The position numbers were made by a program, and so were the translations under genes. Shown piece by piece: positions 46,592 to 55,739 of a DNA stretch of 64,000 nt. Position 1 is the first letter of the stretch. Each line of letters begins with the position of its first letter. The notes under the pieces are model-generated. The model saw only the letters and a list, made by a program, of their open reading frames with translations. It was not told where the DNA came from and searched no databases. This DNA comes from Hymenobacter psychrotolerans DSM 18569 (GTDB lineage: Bacteria; Bacteroidota; Bacteroidia; Cytophagales; Hymenobacteraceae): assembly GCF_900142395.1 (NCBI RefSeq), contig NZ_FRAS01000018.1:35051-99050 (forward strand), given 5' to 3'.

Positions 46592-47257
46592 ATGCCCGTC
46601 ATCGTCAGCAAGAGGAAAGCGCATACAGGCTGCCCCACCCGGCTATCTGCACCTTCTTTCCACCCGCGTATCAAACACTTCTTCTCTTCGGCAGCACTCT
46701 GTGCCCTGCTATTTGCAGGGCCGAGTTCCACCGCGCAGGCCCAGCGTCGCAAAAGCGACCTGGAAAGCGGGGAAATGGAAAAAGGCAAGAAAGTAGGCAT
46801 CTGGGAATATTCGAGCCTCACGCGCGACGGCCGGCAGGTGCTGGTGCAGCGCTACGGCCACACGGCCAACAAGCTCGGGTATTGCCGCCCGATTGAGGAT
46901 GTGCCCTACGAGGCCGAAGTGCAGCTCGGCCAATGGACCCGCACACGCGTAGAGCAGCCGCCACTCTTTATCGGGGGCGAAGCGGCACTGGCCGCCTACA
47001 TGGCCAAGCTGAACTATCCTGAGCCGGCCCAGCGCCGCAATATTCAGGGCCGGGTCATTGTTTCGTTTGCCATCGATACGCTGGGCAACGCTACTTCCCA
47101 CAAAGTGCTGATGGGCATTGGTGGGGGCTGCGACGAAGAAGCGCTGCGCCTGAGCCGCACCATTCCGGCCCACTGGATTCCGGCGCGGCTCAATGGCCGG
47201 GCCGTGCCGGTTGTCTACGAGCTGCCCTTCTCGTTTAAGCTCCAGACCCAGCGCTAG
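46592..47257 (+). CDS. Periplasmic TonB-C domain protein
   Basis: A 221-residue protein. The N-terminus (MPVIVSKRKAHTG...) leads to a hydrophobic signal (HFFSSAALCALLFAGPSSTAQAQ). After a basic-acidic linker, the C-terminal 100 residues match the TonB-C fold: PPLFIGGEAALAAYMAKLNYPEPAQRRNIQGRVIVSFAIDTLGN, KVLMGIGGGCDEEALRLSRTIPAHWIPARLNGRAVPVVYELPFSF (cited in pieces). There is no Pro-rich periplasm-spanning stretch, so it is not a complete TonB; it may be a stand-alone secreted TonB-C protein. Confidence 0.75.
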   Translation: MPVIVSKRKAHTGCPTRLSAPSFHPRIKHFFSSAALCALLFAGPSSTAQAQRRKSDLESGEMEKGKKVGIWEYSSLTRDGRQVLVQRYGHTANKLGYCRPIEDVPYEAEVQLGQWTRTRVEQPPLFIGGEAALAAYMAKLNYPEPAQRRNIQGRVIVSFAIDTLGNATSHKVLMGIGGGCDEEALRLSRTIPAHWIPARLNGRAVPVVYELPFSFKLQTQR

Positions 47258-47336
47258 GCCGGTATATCTGCTAAGGTTGCCGCTTTGTCTGGCAGAAGGC
47301 TAACCCCGGATTGGGGTGCTTGCGTACATTGCCTCC

Positions 47337-47879
47337 ATGAACTCGTCCCCGAACTTCCGCCTCCTGACAGCCGCGAGTGTGGCTGCTCTGCTCCTGACCG
47401 CCTCCTGCGACACCACTCCGCGTGAGCGCCAGGAGGCTGTGCGCGAAGAAGCCCGCAACATAGACACGCTGGCCAACCGCGCCGCCGATAAGCTGCGCAC
47501 CGTGGGCCGCCGCGCCGCCCGCTTCGATTCGGTGTCGCGGCAGCGCAACCGCCAGCCCCTCGATACGGCCGCCGCCCGCACCTTCGCCAGCCAGCTGCTG
47601 GGCAGCTACGGCGATATTGAGCAACTCACGCCCACCACCATTGAGCCGGCGTTTGTGCAGTTTATGCAGCAGGTGCGCACCAACCGCAAGCAGTGGACCC
47701 AGCGCGACTGGGACTACGCTACCGCGCTCAGCCGCCGCCTCAACTCCCGGTTTCGCACTATCCGTCTCGACATCAAAGGCCGCGACGAGCTACACATCCG
47801 GGCGTTGCAGACCGAATTCACGGCCCTCGAAACCAGCCGCGACGTGAAAGACCTGAGTGATGCCGTGAAAGACAAGTAG
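47337..47879 (+). CDS. Lipoprotein, helical, unknown function
   Basis: A 180-residue lipoprotein with lipobox LTASC near residue 24 (MNSSPNFRLLTAASVAALL). The mature part is helical and charged (RERQEAVREEARNIDTLANRAADKLRTVGRRAARFDSVSRQRN). No membrane segment or known domain beyond the signal. Start ATG 47337 is at the signal; 47316 would add seven residues. A terminator follows. Confidence 0.65.
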   Translation: MNSSPNFRLLTAASVAALLLTASCDTTPRERQEAVREEARNIDTLANRAADKLRTVGRRAARFDSVSRQRNRQPLDTAAARTFASQLLGSYGDIEQLTPTTIEPAFVQFMQQVRTNRKQWTQRDWDYATALSRRLNSRFRTIRLDIKGRDELHIRALQTEFTALETSRDVKDLSDAVKDK

Positions 47880-47902
47880 GCTGCCGCCGACCACCTAACT
47901 AG

Positions 47903-47930
47903 AAGCCCCGCGTTGTGCGGGGCTTTTTTT
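47903..47930 (+). terminator. Rho-independent terminator
   Basis: AAGCCCCGC (47903-47911), loop GTTGT, GCGGGGCTT (47917-47925) then TTTTT. Lies 23 bp after the lipoprotein stop and just before the amidase gene. Confidence 0.88.
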
Positions 47931-47935
47931 CTGCA

Positions 47936-49465
47936 ATGAAACACACCCTTATTAGTAGAAGCACCGGCCTGGCCCTGCTGCTCCTGTTGCTGAATCTGTC
48001 TGCTGCGTGCGCGCAGCGCCTGATCCGGAAAGCCGAAACGCTGCCGGCCGGTGAGCTGTGGCTGAGCCCCGGCGACGCCCTGCAGCTGCGCCTGGCCGGC
48101 CCGCCCGGTGGGCAGGCATCGTTCCTGAACGGCCTGCCCATGACGGAGCTGCCGCCCGAGCAGGCTGGTGGCGTGGCTGGCATCTATCAGGCCACCTATC
48201 ATGTGCAGCCCACCGATACGCTGGGTGGCGCCGGTGGCCGGCCGCTGTGGCTGCACCTGCGCCTGCCCGACGGCCGCCACGACTCGCTGCAAACGGCCGC
48301 TCCGGTCCGCGTGCTGTCCCCGAACCAGCCGCAGCTGGCCGTTACGCAGGGTGCATTAGCCCACCTCAACTACGGCTTGGGCGAAGACCGGCTGGGCGGC
48401 GCCAAGCTCGGCTACCTCGATTCGCTTGTGGTGCTGCACGTGGTGGGCCGGGTGGCCGGGCAGTATCGGGTGCGGCTGGCGGAAGGCCAGTACGCCTGGG
48501 CCCCGCTGGAAACGGTGCGGCTGCTTCCGGCGGGCGGTTTTCAGCCGGCCTCGCTCACCGGCTCCTGGAGCGTGGCCGGCGACTCGCTCTACGACTATGT
48601 GCGCCTGCCGCTTACTCAGCGCCTGCCCTACCGCTCGCAACTGCTCCAGAATCCTGCCCGGCTCGTAATTGATGTGTTCGGGGCTACCTCCAACACCAAC
48701 TGGATAACGCAGCGCGCAGGCCTGCGGGAGTTGGGTGCCATATACTACGAGCAGCCGCAGCCCGATGTGTTTCGGATGGTGCTGCCGCTGCGCCACCTGC
48801 AAAGCTGGGGCTACCATATTCGGTATGAGCGAAATACGCTGCTGGTGCAGGTGTCGCGCCCACCCGCCCGCCTGCGGCTGAAAGGACTTGTGGTGGCCGT
48901 GGATGCCGGGCATGGTGGCACCAACGTAGGCGCTATCGGCCCAAGCGGAGCCCGAGAAAAAGACCTCACGCTGGCCATTGCCCGGCAACTGCGGCGGGAG
49001 CTGGAACGCCAGGGCGCCCGCGTACTCATGACCCGTGACGCCGATGTCACGGTTGGCAATGCCGAGCGGGTGCAGCTGCTGCGCCAGCGGCGGCCAGCCT
49101 TGCTGGTCAGTATTCACGTAAACTCATCCGGTAGTGCTGCCGCTCAAGGCACCAGCACCTACTACCGCTACGTGGCGTTTCGGCCGCTGGCGCAGGCCTT
49201 GTATGGGCGCATGCAGCAAACCCGCCTGAAGGGGTGGGGACTGGTCGGCAACTTCAACTTTGGCCTTAATGGCCCCACCGAATACCCCAACGCGCTGGTA
49301 GAAACGGCCTTTGTGTCGAACCCGGAAGATGAGCAGCGGCTAACCGACCCCGAGCAGCAGCGCCAGATGGCCCGCCGAATGGCGCAGGGCATCGAAGACT
49401 TTCTGAAAAGCTCCCGGGCCCCGGGCCCGAAAGGCTGGCTGCGGCACCAAGCCGCCGAACAGTAG
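47936..49465 (+). CDS. N-acetylmuramoyl-L-alanine amidase (Amidase_3)
   Basis: A 509-residue periplasmic protein with signal peptide (MKHTLISRSTGLALLLLLLNLSAACAQ). The C-terminal 200 residues are an Amidase_3 zinc domain: VAVDAGHGGTNVGAIGPSGAREKDLTLAIARQLRRELERQG (first His and acid), SIHVNSS (second His), ETAFVSNPEDEQRL (catalytic Glu region), all visible (cited in pieces). The N-terminal 300 residues are beta-rich and unlike AMIN; they may bind wall or partner. It cleaves the bond between MurNAc and L-Ala in septal peptidoglycan. Confidence 0.9.
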   Translation: MKHTLISRSTGLALLLLLLNLSAACAQRLIRKAETLPAGELWLSPGDALQLRLAGPPGGQASFLNGLPMTELPPEQAGGVAGIYQATYHVQPTDTLGGAGGRPLWLHLRLPDGRHDSLQTAAPVRVLSPNQPQLAVTQGALAHLNYGLGEDRLGGAKLGYLDSLVVLHVVGRVAGQYRVRLAEGQYAWAPLETVRLLPAGGFQPASLTGSWSVAGDSLYDYVRLPLTQRLPYRSQLLQNPARLVIDVFGATSNTNWITQRAGLRELGAIYYEQPQPDVFRMVLPLRHLQSWGYHIRYERNTLLVQVSRPPARLRLKGLVVAVDAGHGGTNVGAIGPSGAREKDLTLAIARQLRRELERQGARVLMTRDADVTVGNAERVQLLRQRRPALLVSIHVNSSGSAAAQGTSTYYRYVAFRPLAQALYGRMQQTRLKGWGLVGNFNFGLNGPTEYPNALVETAFVSNPEDEQRLTDPEQQRQMARRMAQGIEDFLKSSRAPGPKGWLRHQAAEQ

Positions 49466-49668
49466 GGGACAGGCTGGAACCAGGGAAGCCGGAAAGCCTG
49501 AGCAGGAGAAGCTGCACTGTAGGCTGCTATAGTTTCTTAGCAAGAAATAGTTGGGTATTTGCCAACAATCCGCGTACAAAGCCAATTATCTTCCTCAGAG
49601 TCAGGGTTGCCCGCGGGGCATCCGCTGCGCACCTGAACCCCCTTTTTCCAACCAAACCCACCATTCAC

Positions 49669-51072
49669 ATGGCAGAAGCTTCTTTACTGGACCGCAGCCG
49701 TACGGTGGCTGGCCCCGGCTACAACCGCTGGCTGGTTCCACCGGCCGCGCTGGCAATTCATCTGGCCATCGGGCAGGCCTATGCCTTCAGCGTATTCAAA
49801 AAGCCGCTCGGCGCTCTTATCAGCGGCAACCCCGATGCGCCGGCCCCCGCCGACTGGACTCCCGGGCAGCTGGGCGTTATCTTCTCCATTGCCATCGTGC
49901 TGCTGGGCCTTTCGGCGGCTATTTTCGGGACGTGGCTGGAACGGGTGGGGCCTCGCAAGGCCATGATGGCCTCGGCCCTGTGCTTTGGCGGCGGCTTCTT
50001 TATTGCGGCTTTGGGCGTGCACCTGCACAGCATCTGGCTGGTATATTTCGGCTACGGCTTTGTGGGCGGTATCGGGCTGGGTATTGGCTATATCTCGCCC
50101 GTGAGCACGCTCATCAAGTGGTTTCCGGACCGGCGCGGTGTGGCTACGGGCATGGCCATCATGGGCTTTGGCGGCGGCGCCATGATTGGCTCGCCGCTGG
50201 CCGTAACGCTCATGGACTACTTCAAGGCGGCCGGCACCGGCACACTGGGCGTGGCCGCCACGTTCCTGGCTATGGGCCTGATTTATCTGCTGTTCATGCA
50301 GTTCGGCGTCTGGACCATTCGGGTGCCGGCCGACGACTGGAAGCCGGAGGGCTACGTGCCTTCCAACGAACACAACGCCCTGATTACGACCGGCAACGTT
50401 ACGGCCGACAATGCCATCAAAACGCCCCAGTTCTGGCTGCTCTGGGTGGTGCTGTGCATGAACGTGACGGCCGGTATCGGGGTGCTCGAAACCGCCTCGC
50501 CGCTTATTCAGGAGTCCTTCTCCGATGGCGTGATGGGCGCCGGCCGGGGCGTAACGGCCGCTGCTGCCGCTGGCTTCGTAGGCCTGCTGAGCCTGTTCAA
50601 CCTGCTGGGGCGCTTCTTCTGGTCGTCGGCTTCCGATAAAATGGGCCGTAAAACCACCTACGCCATCTACTTCGGGCTGGGGATTCTGCTGTATGCGCTG
50701 GTGCCTACACTGGGAGCCGGCGCGCAGCTTACGCTGTTCGTGGTCGTGACGTGCGTGATTCTGAGCATGTACGGCGGCGGCTTTGCTACCATCCCGGCCT
50801 ACCTCTCCGACCTGTTCGGCAAGCTGCAGGTGGGCGCCATTCACGGCCGCCTGCTCACGGCCTGGAGCACGGCCGGCGTGCTGGGTCCCGTCATCGTCAA
50901 CTATCTGCATTCCAACGCCAAAGAAAACGGCATGGTAGGCGCGGCGGCGTATCAGTCGGTGTTCTACACCATGGCTGGGCTGCTGGTGGTAGGGTTGATT
51001 GCCAACTTCCTGGTGCGGCCCGTCGCAGAGCAGTATTTCGAGAAGGAACCGGCCAAAAAAACAGCGGCCTAG
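49669..51072 (+). CDS. OFA-family MFS transporter (oxalate/formate antiporter-like)
   Basis: A 467-residue polytopic protein with 12 hydrophobic helices. OFA signatures: YNRWLVPPAALAIHLAIGQAYAFSVF at the start, GPRKAMMASALCFGGGFF, GFVGGIGLGIGYISPVSTLIKWFPDRRGVATGMAIMGFGGGAM (cited in parts), and IPAYLSDLFGKLQVGAIHGRLLTAWSTAGVLGP in the second half. The family moves formate, oxalate or other small organic acids. It begins the molybdoenzyme island and precedes the 47-residue partner, so formate exchange is a reasonable guess. Confidence 0.88.
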   Translation: MAEASLLDRSRTVAGPGYNRWLVPPAALAIHLAIGQAYAFSVFKKPLGALISGNPDAPAPADWTPGQLGVIFSIAIVLLGLSAAIFGTWLERVGPRKAMMASALCFGGGFFIAALGVHLHSIWLVYFGYGFVGGIGLGIGYISPVSTLIKWFPDRRGVATGMAIMGFGGGAMIGSPLAVTLMDYFKAAGTGTLGVAATFLAMGLIYLLFMQFGVWTIRVPADDWKPEGYVPSNEHNALITTGNVTADNAIKTPQFWLLWVVLCMNVTAGIGVLETASPLIQESFSDGVMGAGRGVTAAAAAGFVGLLSLFNLLGRFFWSSASDKMGRKTTYAIYFGLGILLYALVPTLGAGAQLTLFVVVTCVILSMYGGGFATIPAYLSDLFGKLQVGAIHGRLLTAWSTAGVLGPVIVNYLHSNAKENGMVGAAAYQSVFYTMAGLLVVGLIANFLVRPVAEQYFEKEPAKKTAA

Positions 51073-51105
51073 CCTGCACTTGTCTTATCCTCTACAGCTG
51101 AACTC

Positions 51106-51249
51106 ATGGACCAAAAACCTCTCACTTCCGATTCGAATGCCGCTCCCAGCTCTACCGGCGCCGTGGCTTTCGCCTGGCTCTTTGTCGGCATTCCGCTGGT
51201 TTGGGGCGTGTCTCAGACCTTTATCAAGGCGTTGGCACTGTTTCAATAA
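51106..51249 (+). CDS. MFS transporter small subunit (47 aa)
   Basis: ATG at 51106 gives MDQKPLTSDSNAAPSSTGAV, then AFAWLFVGIPLVWGVSQTF and IKALALFQ, stop 51247-51249. One hydrophobic helix (about residues 22-42) follows a short Ser/Pro/Ala-rich N-terminus. It lies 33 bp after the OFA transporter. Short one-helix proteins in this position are known as the MFS transporter small subunit family. It was below the size of the provided gene calls and could be missed by automatic annotation. Confidence 0.75.
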   Translation: MDQKPLTSDSNAAPSSTGAVAFAWLFVGIPLVWGVSQTFIKALALFQ

Positions 51250-51285
51250 GCCGGCTCCGCAGAAAAAAAGCTGCGGCCAGTGAAG

Positions 51286-51316
51286 GAAGCACCCGAAAGG
51301 GTGCTTCTTTTGTTTT
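51286..51316 (+). terminator. Terminator with GNRA tetraloop
   Basis: GAAGCACCC (51286-51294), loop GAAA, GGGTGCTTC (51299-51307), then TTTTGTTTT. Ends the OFA-small-subunit transcript. Confidence 0.85.
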
Positions 51317-51335
51317 ATCTGAAACCCTGGCGCCC

Positions 51336-51758
51336 ATGTACGACGAGCCCACCCATGCCCCGATTGTGCTGCTGGCCTCTTTTGCCAATGTTATTTCGGC
51401 GCACCTGGCCAAAAACCAGCTGGATGCGGCCGGCATTCCGTGCTTTTTGAGCAATGAAAACCGGCCCTACGGCCCCATTTCGGGTGGGGTGCGGCTGCAC
51501 GTGCGGGAGCAGGACCTACCGGCGGCGCAGGAAGTACTGGAGGCGGGCCGCCCCACCATGCACGCGCTGGCTTCTTCCGAAGACGAATCCACCACGCCGG
51601 ACACCGTCCGCTGCCCCCGCTGCCACCACACCGATGTGGTCTGCCAGCAGACTCCCGAGCCCAGCCACACGCTGCTCACCCGCCTGCGCCTCTGGCTCCT
51701 GGACCCCGAAAAGCCACAGTGCCACTGTTTCCACTGCGGGCTGGACTTTGAAGGATAA
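51336..51758 (+). CDS. DUF2007 domain protein with zinc ribbon
   Basis: A 140-residue protein. Residues about 10-75 match DUF2007 (VLLASFANVISAHLAKNQLDAAGIPCFLSNENRP, GGVRLHVREQDLPAAQEVLEA), a small ligand-binding-like domain. The C-terminal 45 residues contain two CxxC pairs (CPRCHHTDVVC, CHCFHCG), a probable zinc ribbon. The start ATG 51336 is the first after the terminator; the longer frame from 51201 includes terminator sequence. A regulatory or binding role is inferred only. Confidence 0.75.
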   Translation: MYDEPTHAPIVLLASFANVISAHLAKNQLDAAGIPCFLSNENRPYGPISGGVRLHVREQDLPAAQEVLEAGRPTMHALASSEDESTTPDTVRCPRCHHTDVVCQQTPEPSHTLLTRLRLWLLDPEKPQCHCFHCGLDFEG

Positions 51759-51787
51759 TGAGGCTGGTAAAGCGCCTGGTGCGGGCT

Positions 51788-53005
51788 TTACCGAAACCGC
51801 CACGCGGGCAGCACTGTGCCCGCCGGAAAATGCTCCTGCTCGGCGGGAAGCTCCAGAAATGCGTTGCTCATCAGCAGACTGGCCTGGTCGCCGGAGCCGC
51901 CGGCCCGTTCGGGGTGCGCGAGGCGCCGGCCGTCGGGCGCATCTTCCAGGCGCACCAGCAGAAAGTGAGTGAGAGCCGGCCGAAACGCCACATCGGCGGC
52001 CAGCACGGCGGGCACGGGGCCGGGCACGGCGGCCGGTTGCTGCACGGCCAGCAGCCACGGCTGCACATACCGGTAAAAATTCACGAACGACGACACCGGG
52101 TTGCCGGGCAGCGCAAACACCACCGCTCCGGCCGGGTGCTGCCCAAACCAGAACGGCTTGCCCGGCCGCTGCTGCACCTCATGGAACCGCTGTTCTACTC
52201 CCAGCCCGCGCAAGGTTTCCGGCAAAAAATCGGCCTTGCCCTTCGAGACGCCCCCGCTCAGTACCACGGCATCATACTCTTCCAGTAGCGTCGGCAGGCC
52301 CTGCTGCAGCGCTGCCACATCATCGTTGAAGTGGAAAAGCGCCGTAACGGCTCCGGCAGTATCGGCGGCGGCTTGCAGCATCAGGCCATTGGAGCGCCGG
52401 ATCTGGTGGGGCAAGGGAGTGGCCGAAATGGGCACCAGCTCGTCGCCGGTGCTGACCACGGCCACCCGCGGGCGGCGCGTAACAGCCACCGTGGCGGCCC
52501 CAATAGTAGCAGCCACGGCCAGTTCCGTGGGGCCCAGCGCAGTGCCGGCCGGCAGCAGCAAGTCACCTTGGTGCCGGTCGGCGGCCCGGGCGTGGATGTT
52601 GTGGCCCGCGCGTGGTGGCAGCACCTGCACCTGCGCGTGGCGCCGGCCGGTGGCTTCGTCGGTCCGGAAAGTCAGGTCTTCGTAGCGGATGCTGGTATCG
52701 GCCCCTTCCGGCAGTGCCGCCCCGGTCATGATTTCGACGGCCGCCAGCGGGTTTTGGAGTGGTTCCGGTGGTTGGCCGGCAAACTGCGTCCGCTCAACCA
52801 AAAACTCCGTCTGGCCTGCTTCAAGAGCCGCAAACCGCACCACAATGCCATCCATAGCCACTCGGTTGAAGGGCGGAAAGTCCCGGTCGGCGCGCAGGTC
52901 TTCGCGCAACACGCGGCCGGCGGCTAAGCTCAGCGAGAGGTACTCCACGCCCAATGGGCGGATGGTAGCGGCAATGAGGCGGGTGGCTTCTGCAACGGAA
53001 ATCAT
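51788..53005 (-). CDS. moeA: Molybdopterin molybdotransferase MoeA
   Basis: A 405-residue MoeA that inserts molybdate into adenylylated molybdopterin. Marks: VEYLSLSLAAGRVLREDLRADRDFPPFNRVAMDGIVVRF at the N-terminus, VEIMTGAALPEGADTSIRYEDL, RPRVAVVSTGDELVPI, QIRRSNGLMLQAAAD, DAVVLSGGVSKGKADFLPE and FALPGNPVSSFVNFYRYVQP (cited in pieces). Start ATG 53005; the frame is open to 53128 but the extra 41 residues lack homology. It is on the minus strand, divergent from moaC. Confidence 0.95.
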   Translation of the reverse strand: MISVAEATRLIAATIRPLGVEYLSLSLAAGRVLREDLRADRDFPPFNRVAMDGIVVRFAALEAGQTEFLVERTQFAGQPPEPLQNPLAAVEIMTGAALPEGADTSIRYEDLTFRTDEATGRRHAQVQVLPPRAGHNIHARAADRHQGDLLLPAGTALGPTELAVAATIGAATVAVTRRPRVAVVSTGDELVPISATPLPHQIRRSNGLMLQAAADTAGAVTALFHFNDDVAALQQGLPTLLEEYDAVVLSGGVSKGKADFLPETLRGLGVEQRFHEVQQRPGKPFWFGQHPAGAVVFALPGNPVSSFVNFYRYVQPWLLAVQQPAAVPGPVPAVLAADVAFRPALTHFLLVRLEDAPDGRRLAHPERAGGSGDQASLLMSNAFLELPAEQEHFPAGTVLPAWRFR

Positions 53006-53166
53006 AGGCACGAATGTAGGGCAAGCTGTAGCTTGCGCCAGTAACCAACGGCTGGGCCGGGCGGTTGTTTGTGCAGCAGCACCTGAAACTCCAGCCTCTG
53101 CGCCGCGTTTGGCTTTCTGGCGGCGCACCTGCTTGTGGTTGCGGCCCGAAACTTTTCGATTCCTCT

Positions 53167-53644
<478 letters not shown>

Positions 53645-53655
<11 letters not shown>

Positions 53656-54826
53656 TTCAGCCGCCAACAAACCCCGCAGCAAGCACGCCCAGCTGGCCCG
53701 GCCCAATATCGGCGAGTTCAGCCGCCACGAGCTGGCCATTCTGGGGGCTCCGTGCGGCCGCATCAAGGAGCTGGCGGCCCGCTTGACTTCCGTGCTGGCC
53801 GATACGCTTCGGGTAGCTTACGTGGATGCCGACCACGCCGCCGGCGACGATGCGGCCCAGGGCGGCAGCGGCGGCCAGGACGCCATACTGCAAGCCGGCG
53901 CGGCCGCCGAGCTGACCGACAAAATCACCTTCACCCGCCTGGATGTGCAGCGGCCCCTCGACCGGTTTAGCCAGCCGGAGCTGCTGCAACATCAGGGCTT
54001 GGTGCTGGTGAACGGCAACCACTTCCGGGCCCGGCAGCAGCTGGTGATTCTGGACCCGGCCAAACCCGTGGAAAAGAAGCTGGACCGCCTCACCGATGTG
54101 CGCGCCCTGCTGCTGCCCGACGGCGTAACGGAAGTACCGGCCTACTTGCGGGCTCATCTGCAGGAAGCTGCCGTGCCACTATTGCCCCTGCACGATACCG
54201 CCGCCATTGCCGAGCTGATTCTGGAGGAATGGCGTGCCGCTGCGCCGCCGGTGCGGGGCCTGGTGCTGGCTGGTGGCCGAAGCCAGCGCATGGGCCACGA
54301 CAAAGGCAAGCTCGCCTACCACCACGGCCAGGAGCAGCGCGCCTATGCTGCCGAGCTGCTGGCCCCGTTCTGCCAGGATGTGCACGTTTCCTGCCGCCCC
54401 GACCAGGCGACGGAGCTGGAATACGCCGGCCTGCGCCCTTTGCCCGACACTTTCGCCGACCTAGGCCCGCTGAGCGGCTTGCTTTCCGCCTTTCGCCTCG
54501 ACCCCAACGCGGCGTGGCTGGTGGTAGCTTGCGACTTGCCATTTCTGTCGGCCGCCACCTTGCAGCATCTGCTGGAAAACCGCCACCCGGGCCGCATGGC
54601 CACGGCCTTCCAGAGCCCCGAAAACGAGTGGCCCGAGCCGCTTATCACCATTTGGGAGCCCCGCAGCTACGGCACGCTGCTGCGCTTCCTGAGCTTGGGT
54701 TACAGCTGCCCCCGCAAGTCGCTCATCAACTCCGATATTGAGCTGCTGGCCGCGCCCGCGCCCGAAGAGCTACGCAACGTGAATACGCCCGAAGAAGCCG
54801 CCCAAACCCGGGCAGAGCTGGGCTAG
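53645..54826 (+). CDS. mobA: MobB-like/MobA fusion: molybdenum cofactor guanylyltransferase
   Basis: A 393-residue two-domain protein. The C-terminal half (about 190-390) is a MobA nucleotidyltransferase: RGLVLAGGRSQRMGHDKGKLAYHHG (GTP loop), LGPLSGLLSAF, WLVVACDLPFLS and PEPLITIWEP (cited in pieces). The N-terminal half resembles MobB (LGAPCGRIKELAARLTSVLADTLRVAYVDADHA, LVLVNGNHFRARQQLVIL), with a degenerate Walker A where GxSGSGKT is expected. MobA attaches GMP to form the bis-MGD cofactor; the MobB part may bind it. Overlaps moaC by 11 bp. Fusion status is seen; MobB assignment is inferred. Confidence 0.87.
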
Positions 54827-54842
54827 TAGCCTGCATTGAGTT

Positions 54843-55262
54843 TTACGGATGGGCGGCTACCCACACGTCGCCGTCCTCATAAAACTCCTTTTTCCAGATA
54901 GTTACTACCTGTTTCAGTGTGTCGATGATGTACTGGCAGGCGGCGAAGCTTTCGGCGCGGTGCGGCGTAGACACGGCCACCACCACCGCCACATCGCCGA
55001 TGTAGAGCGTGCCTTTACGGTGCACCACGGTTATTTTCTGCACCATCGGCCACTTTTCGGCAGCCTGCTCGGCTACTTTGCGCAGCTGGTGCAGCGCCAT
55101 GCTGTCGTAGGCTTCGTACTCCAGGCGCACCACGGTGCGGCCGGTGCTCCGGTTGCGCACTGTGCCAATAAACGTATTGATGGCGCCCGCCCCATCGGCT
55201 TCCACGCTTTGCAGGGCGGCGGCCACGTCGATGGGTTGGTCAGTCAGGTCGATGTGAATCAA
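54843..55262 (-). CDS. moaE: Molybdopterin synthase catalytic subunit MoaE
   Basis: A MoaE of about 139 residues from TTG at 55262 (LIHIDLTDQPIDVAAAL read as M). An ATG at 55346 gives 167 residues, but family alignment favours the short form since about 28 residues normally precede FIGTVRN. Landmarks: GAINTFIGTVRNRSTGRTVVRLEYEAYDSMALHQLRKV, KITVVHRKGTLYIGDVAVVVAVSTPHR (catalytic Lys and Arg region) and TLKQVVTIWKKEFYEDGDVWV (active-site KKE). It inserts dithiolene sulfurs using MoaD. It lies downstream of moaD on the minus strand. Confidence 0.93.
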   Translation of the reverse strand: MIHIDLTDQPIDVAAALQSVEADGAGAINTFIGTVRNRSTGRTVVRLEYEAYDSMALHQLRKVAEQAAEKWPMVQKITVVHRKGTLYIGDVAVVVAVSTPHRAESFAACQYIIDTLKQVVTIWKKEFYEDGDVWVAAHP

Positions 55263-55374
55263 GGGAGTATTGAGAGGAGGAGAATGGTGAGAAAGACCGC
55301 CATACTGCGCCGGTCGAGGCCGCAGAGATGCTTCACGCGGCAGCATGATGTGCGGTAGTGCCCGAGAGCTGCTA

Positions 55375-55617
55375 TTATCCGCCGGATACGGGCGGAATCA
55401 GGGCTATTTCGTCGCGCTCCTGCAGCGGCTGCGCATCTTCGGCGTATTCGTTGTTCACCGCCACCGCCAGGCTGCTGAGCTGGCGCAGCGCCGGGTAGTC
55501 GGTGCGGAGCTGTTCCAGCAGCTGGTGTACCGGCTGGCCTTCGGGAGCTGTAACGGTCAGTTCCGGCTGGCCCACAATTTCTTTGGCAATGCCAAAAAGC
55601 GCTATTTTCAGGTTCAT
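55375..55617 (-). CDS. moaD: Molybdopterin synthase sulfur carrier subunit MoaD
   Basis: An 80-residue ubiquitin-like protein ending in PPVSGG, the diglycine tail that carries thiocarboxylate. The core is MNLKIALFGIAKEIVGQPELTVTAPEGQPVHQLLEQLR, AVNNEYAEDAQPLQERDEIALIPPVSGG (cited in part). It is charged by the MoeB-like protein at 57987 and passes sulfur to MoaE. Start ATG 55617 is preferred over 55659. It precedes moaE on the minus strand. Confidence 0.93.
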   Translation of the reverse strand: MNLKIALFGIAKEIVGQPELTVTAPEGQPVHQLLEQLRTDYPALRQLSSLAVAVNNEYAEDAQPLQERDEIALIPPVSGG

Positions 55618-55739
55618 AGGGTCGGGGAAAGGAAAATATAGCAACAGTACGTATTTCAAACCCGAACCACAGCGCGCATGTTACGTTTTGGTTGACAGAT
55701 TCCGGCTCGCACTGAGCCACCCTCTTTAGTTTTGTTGCT

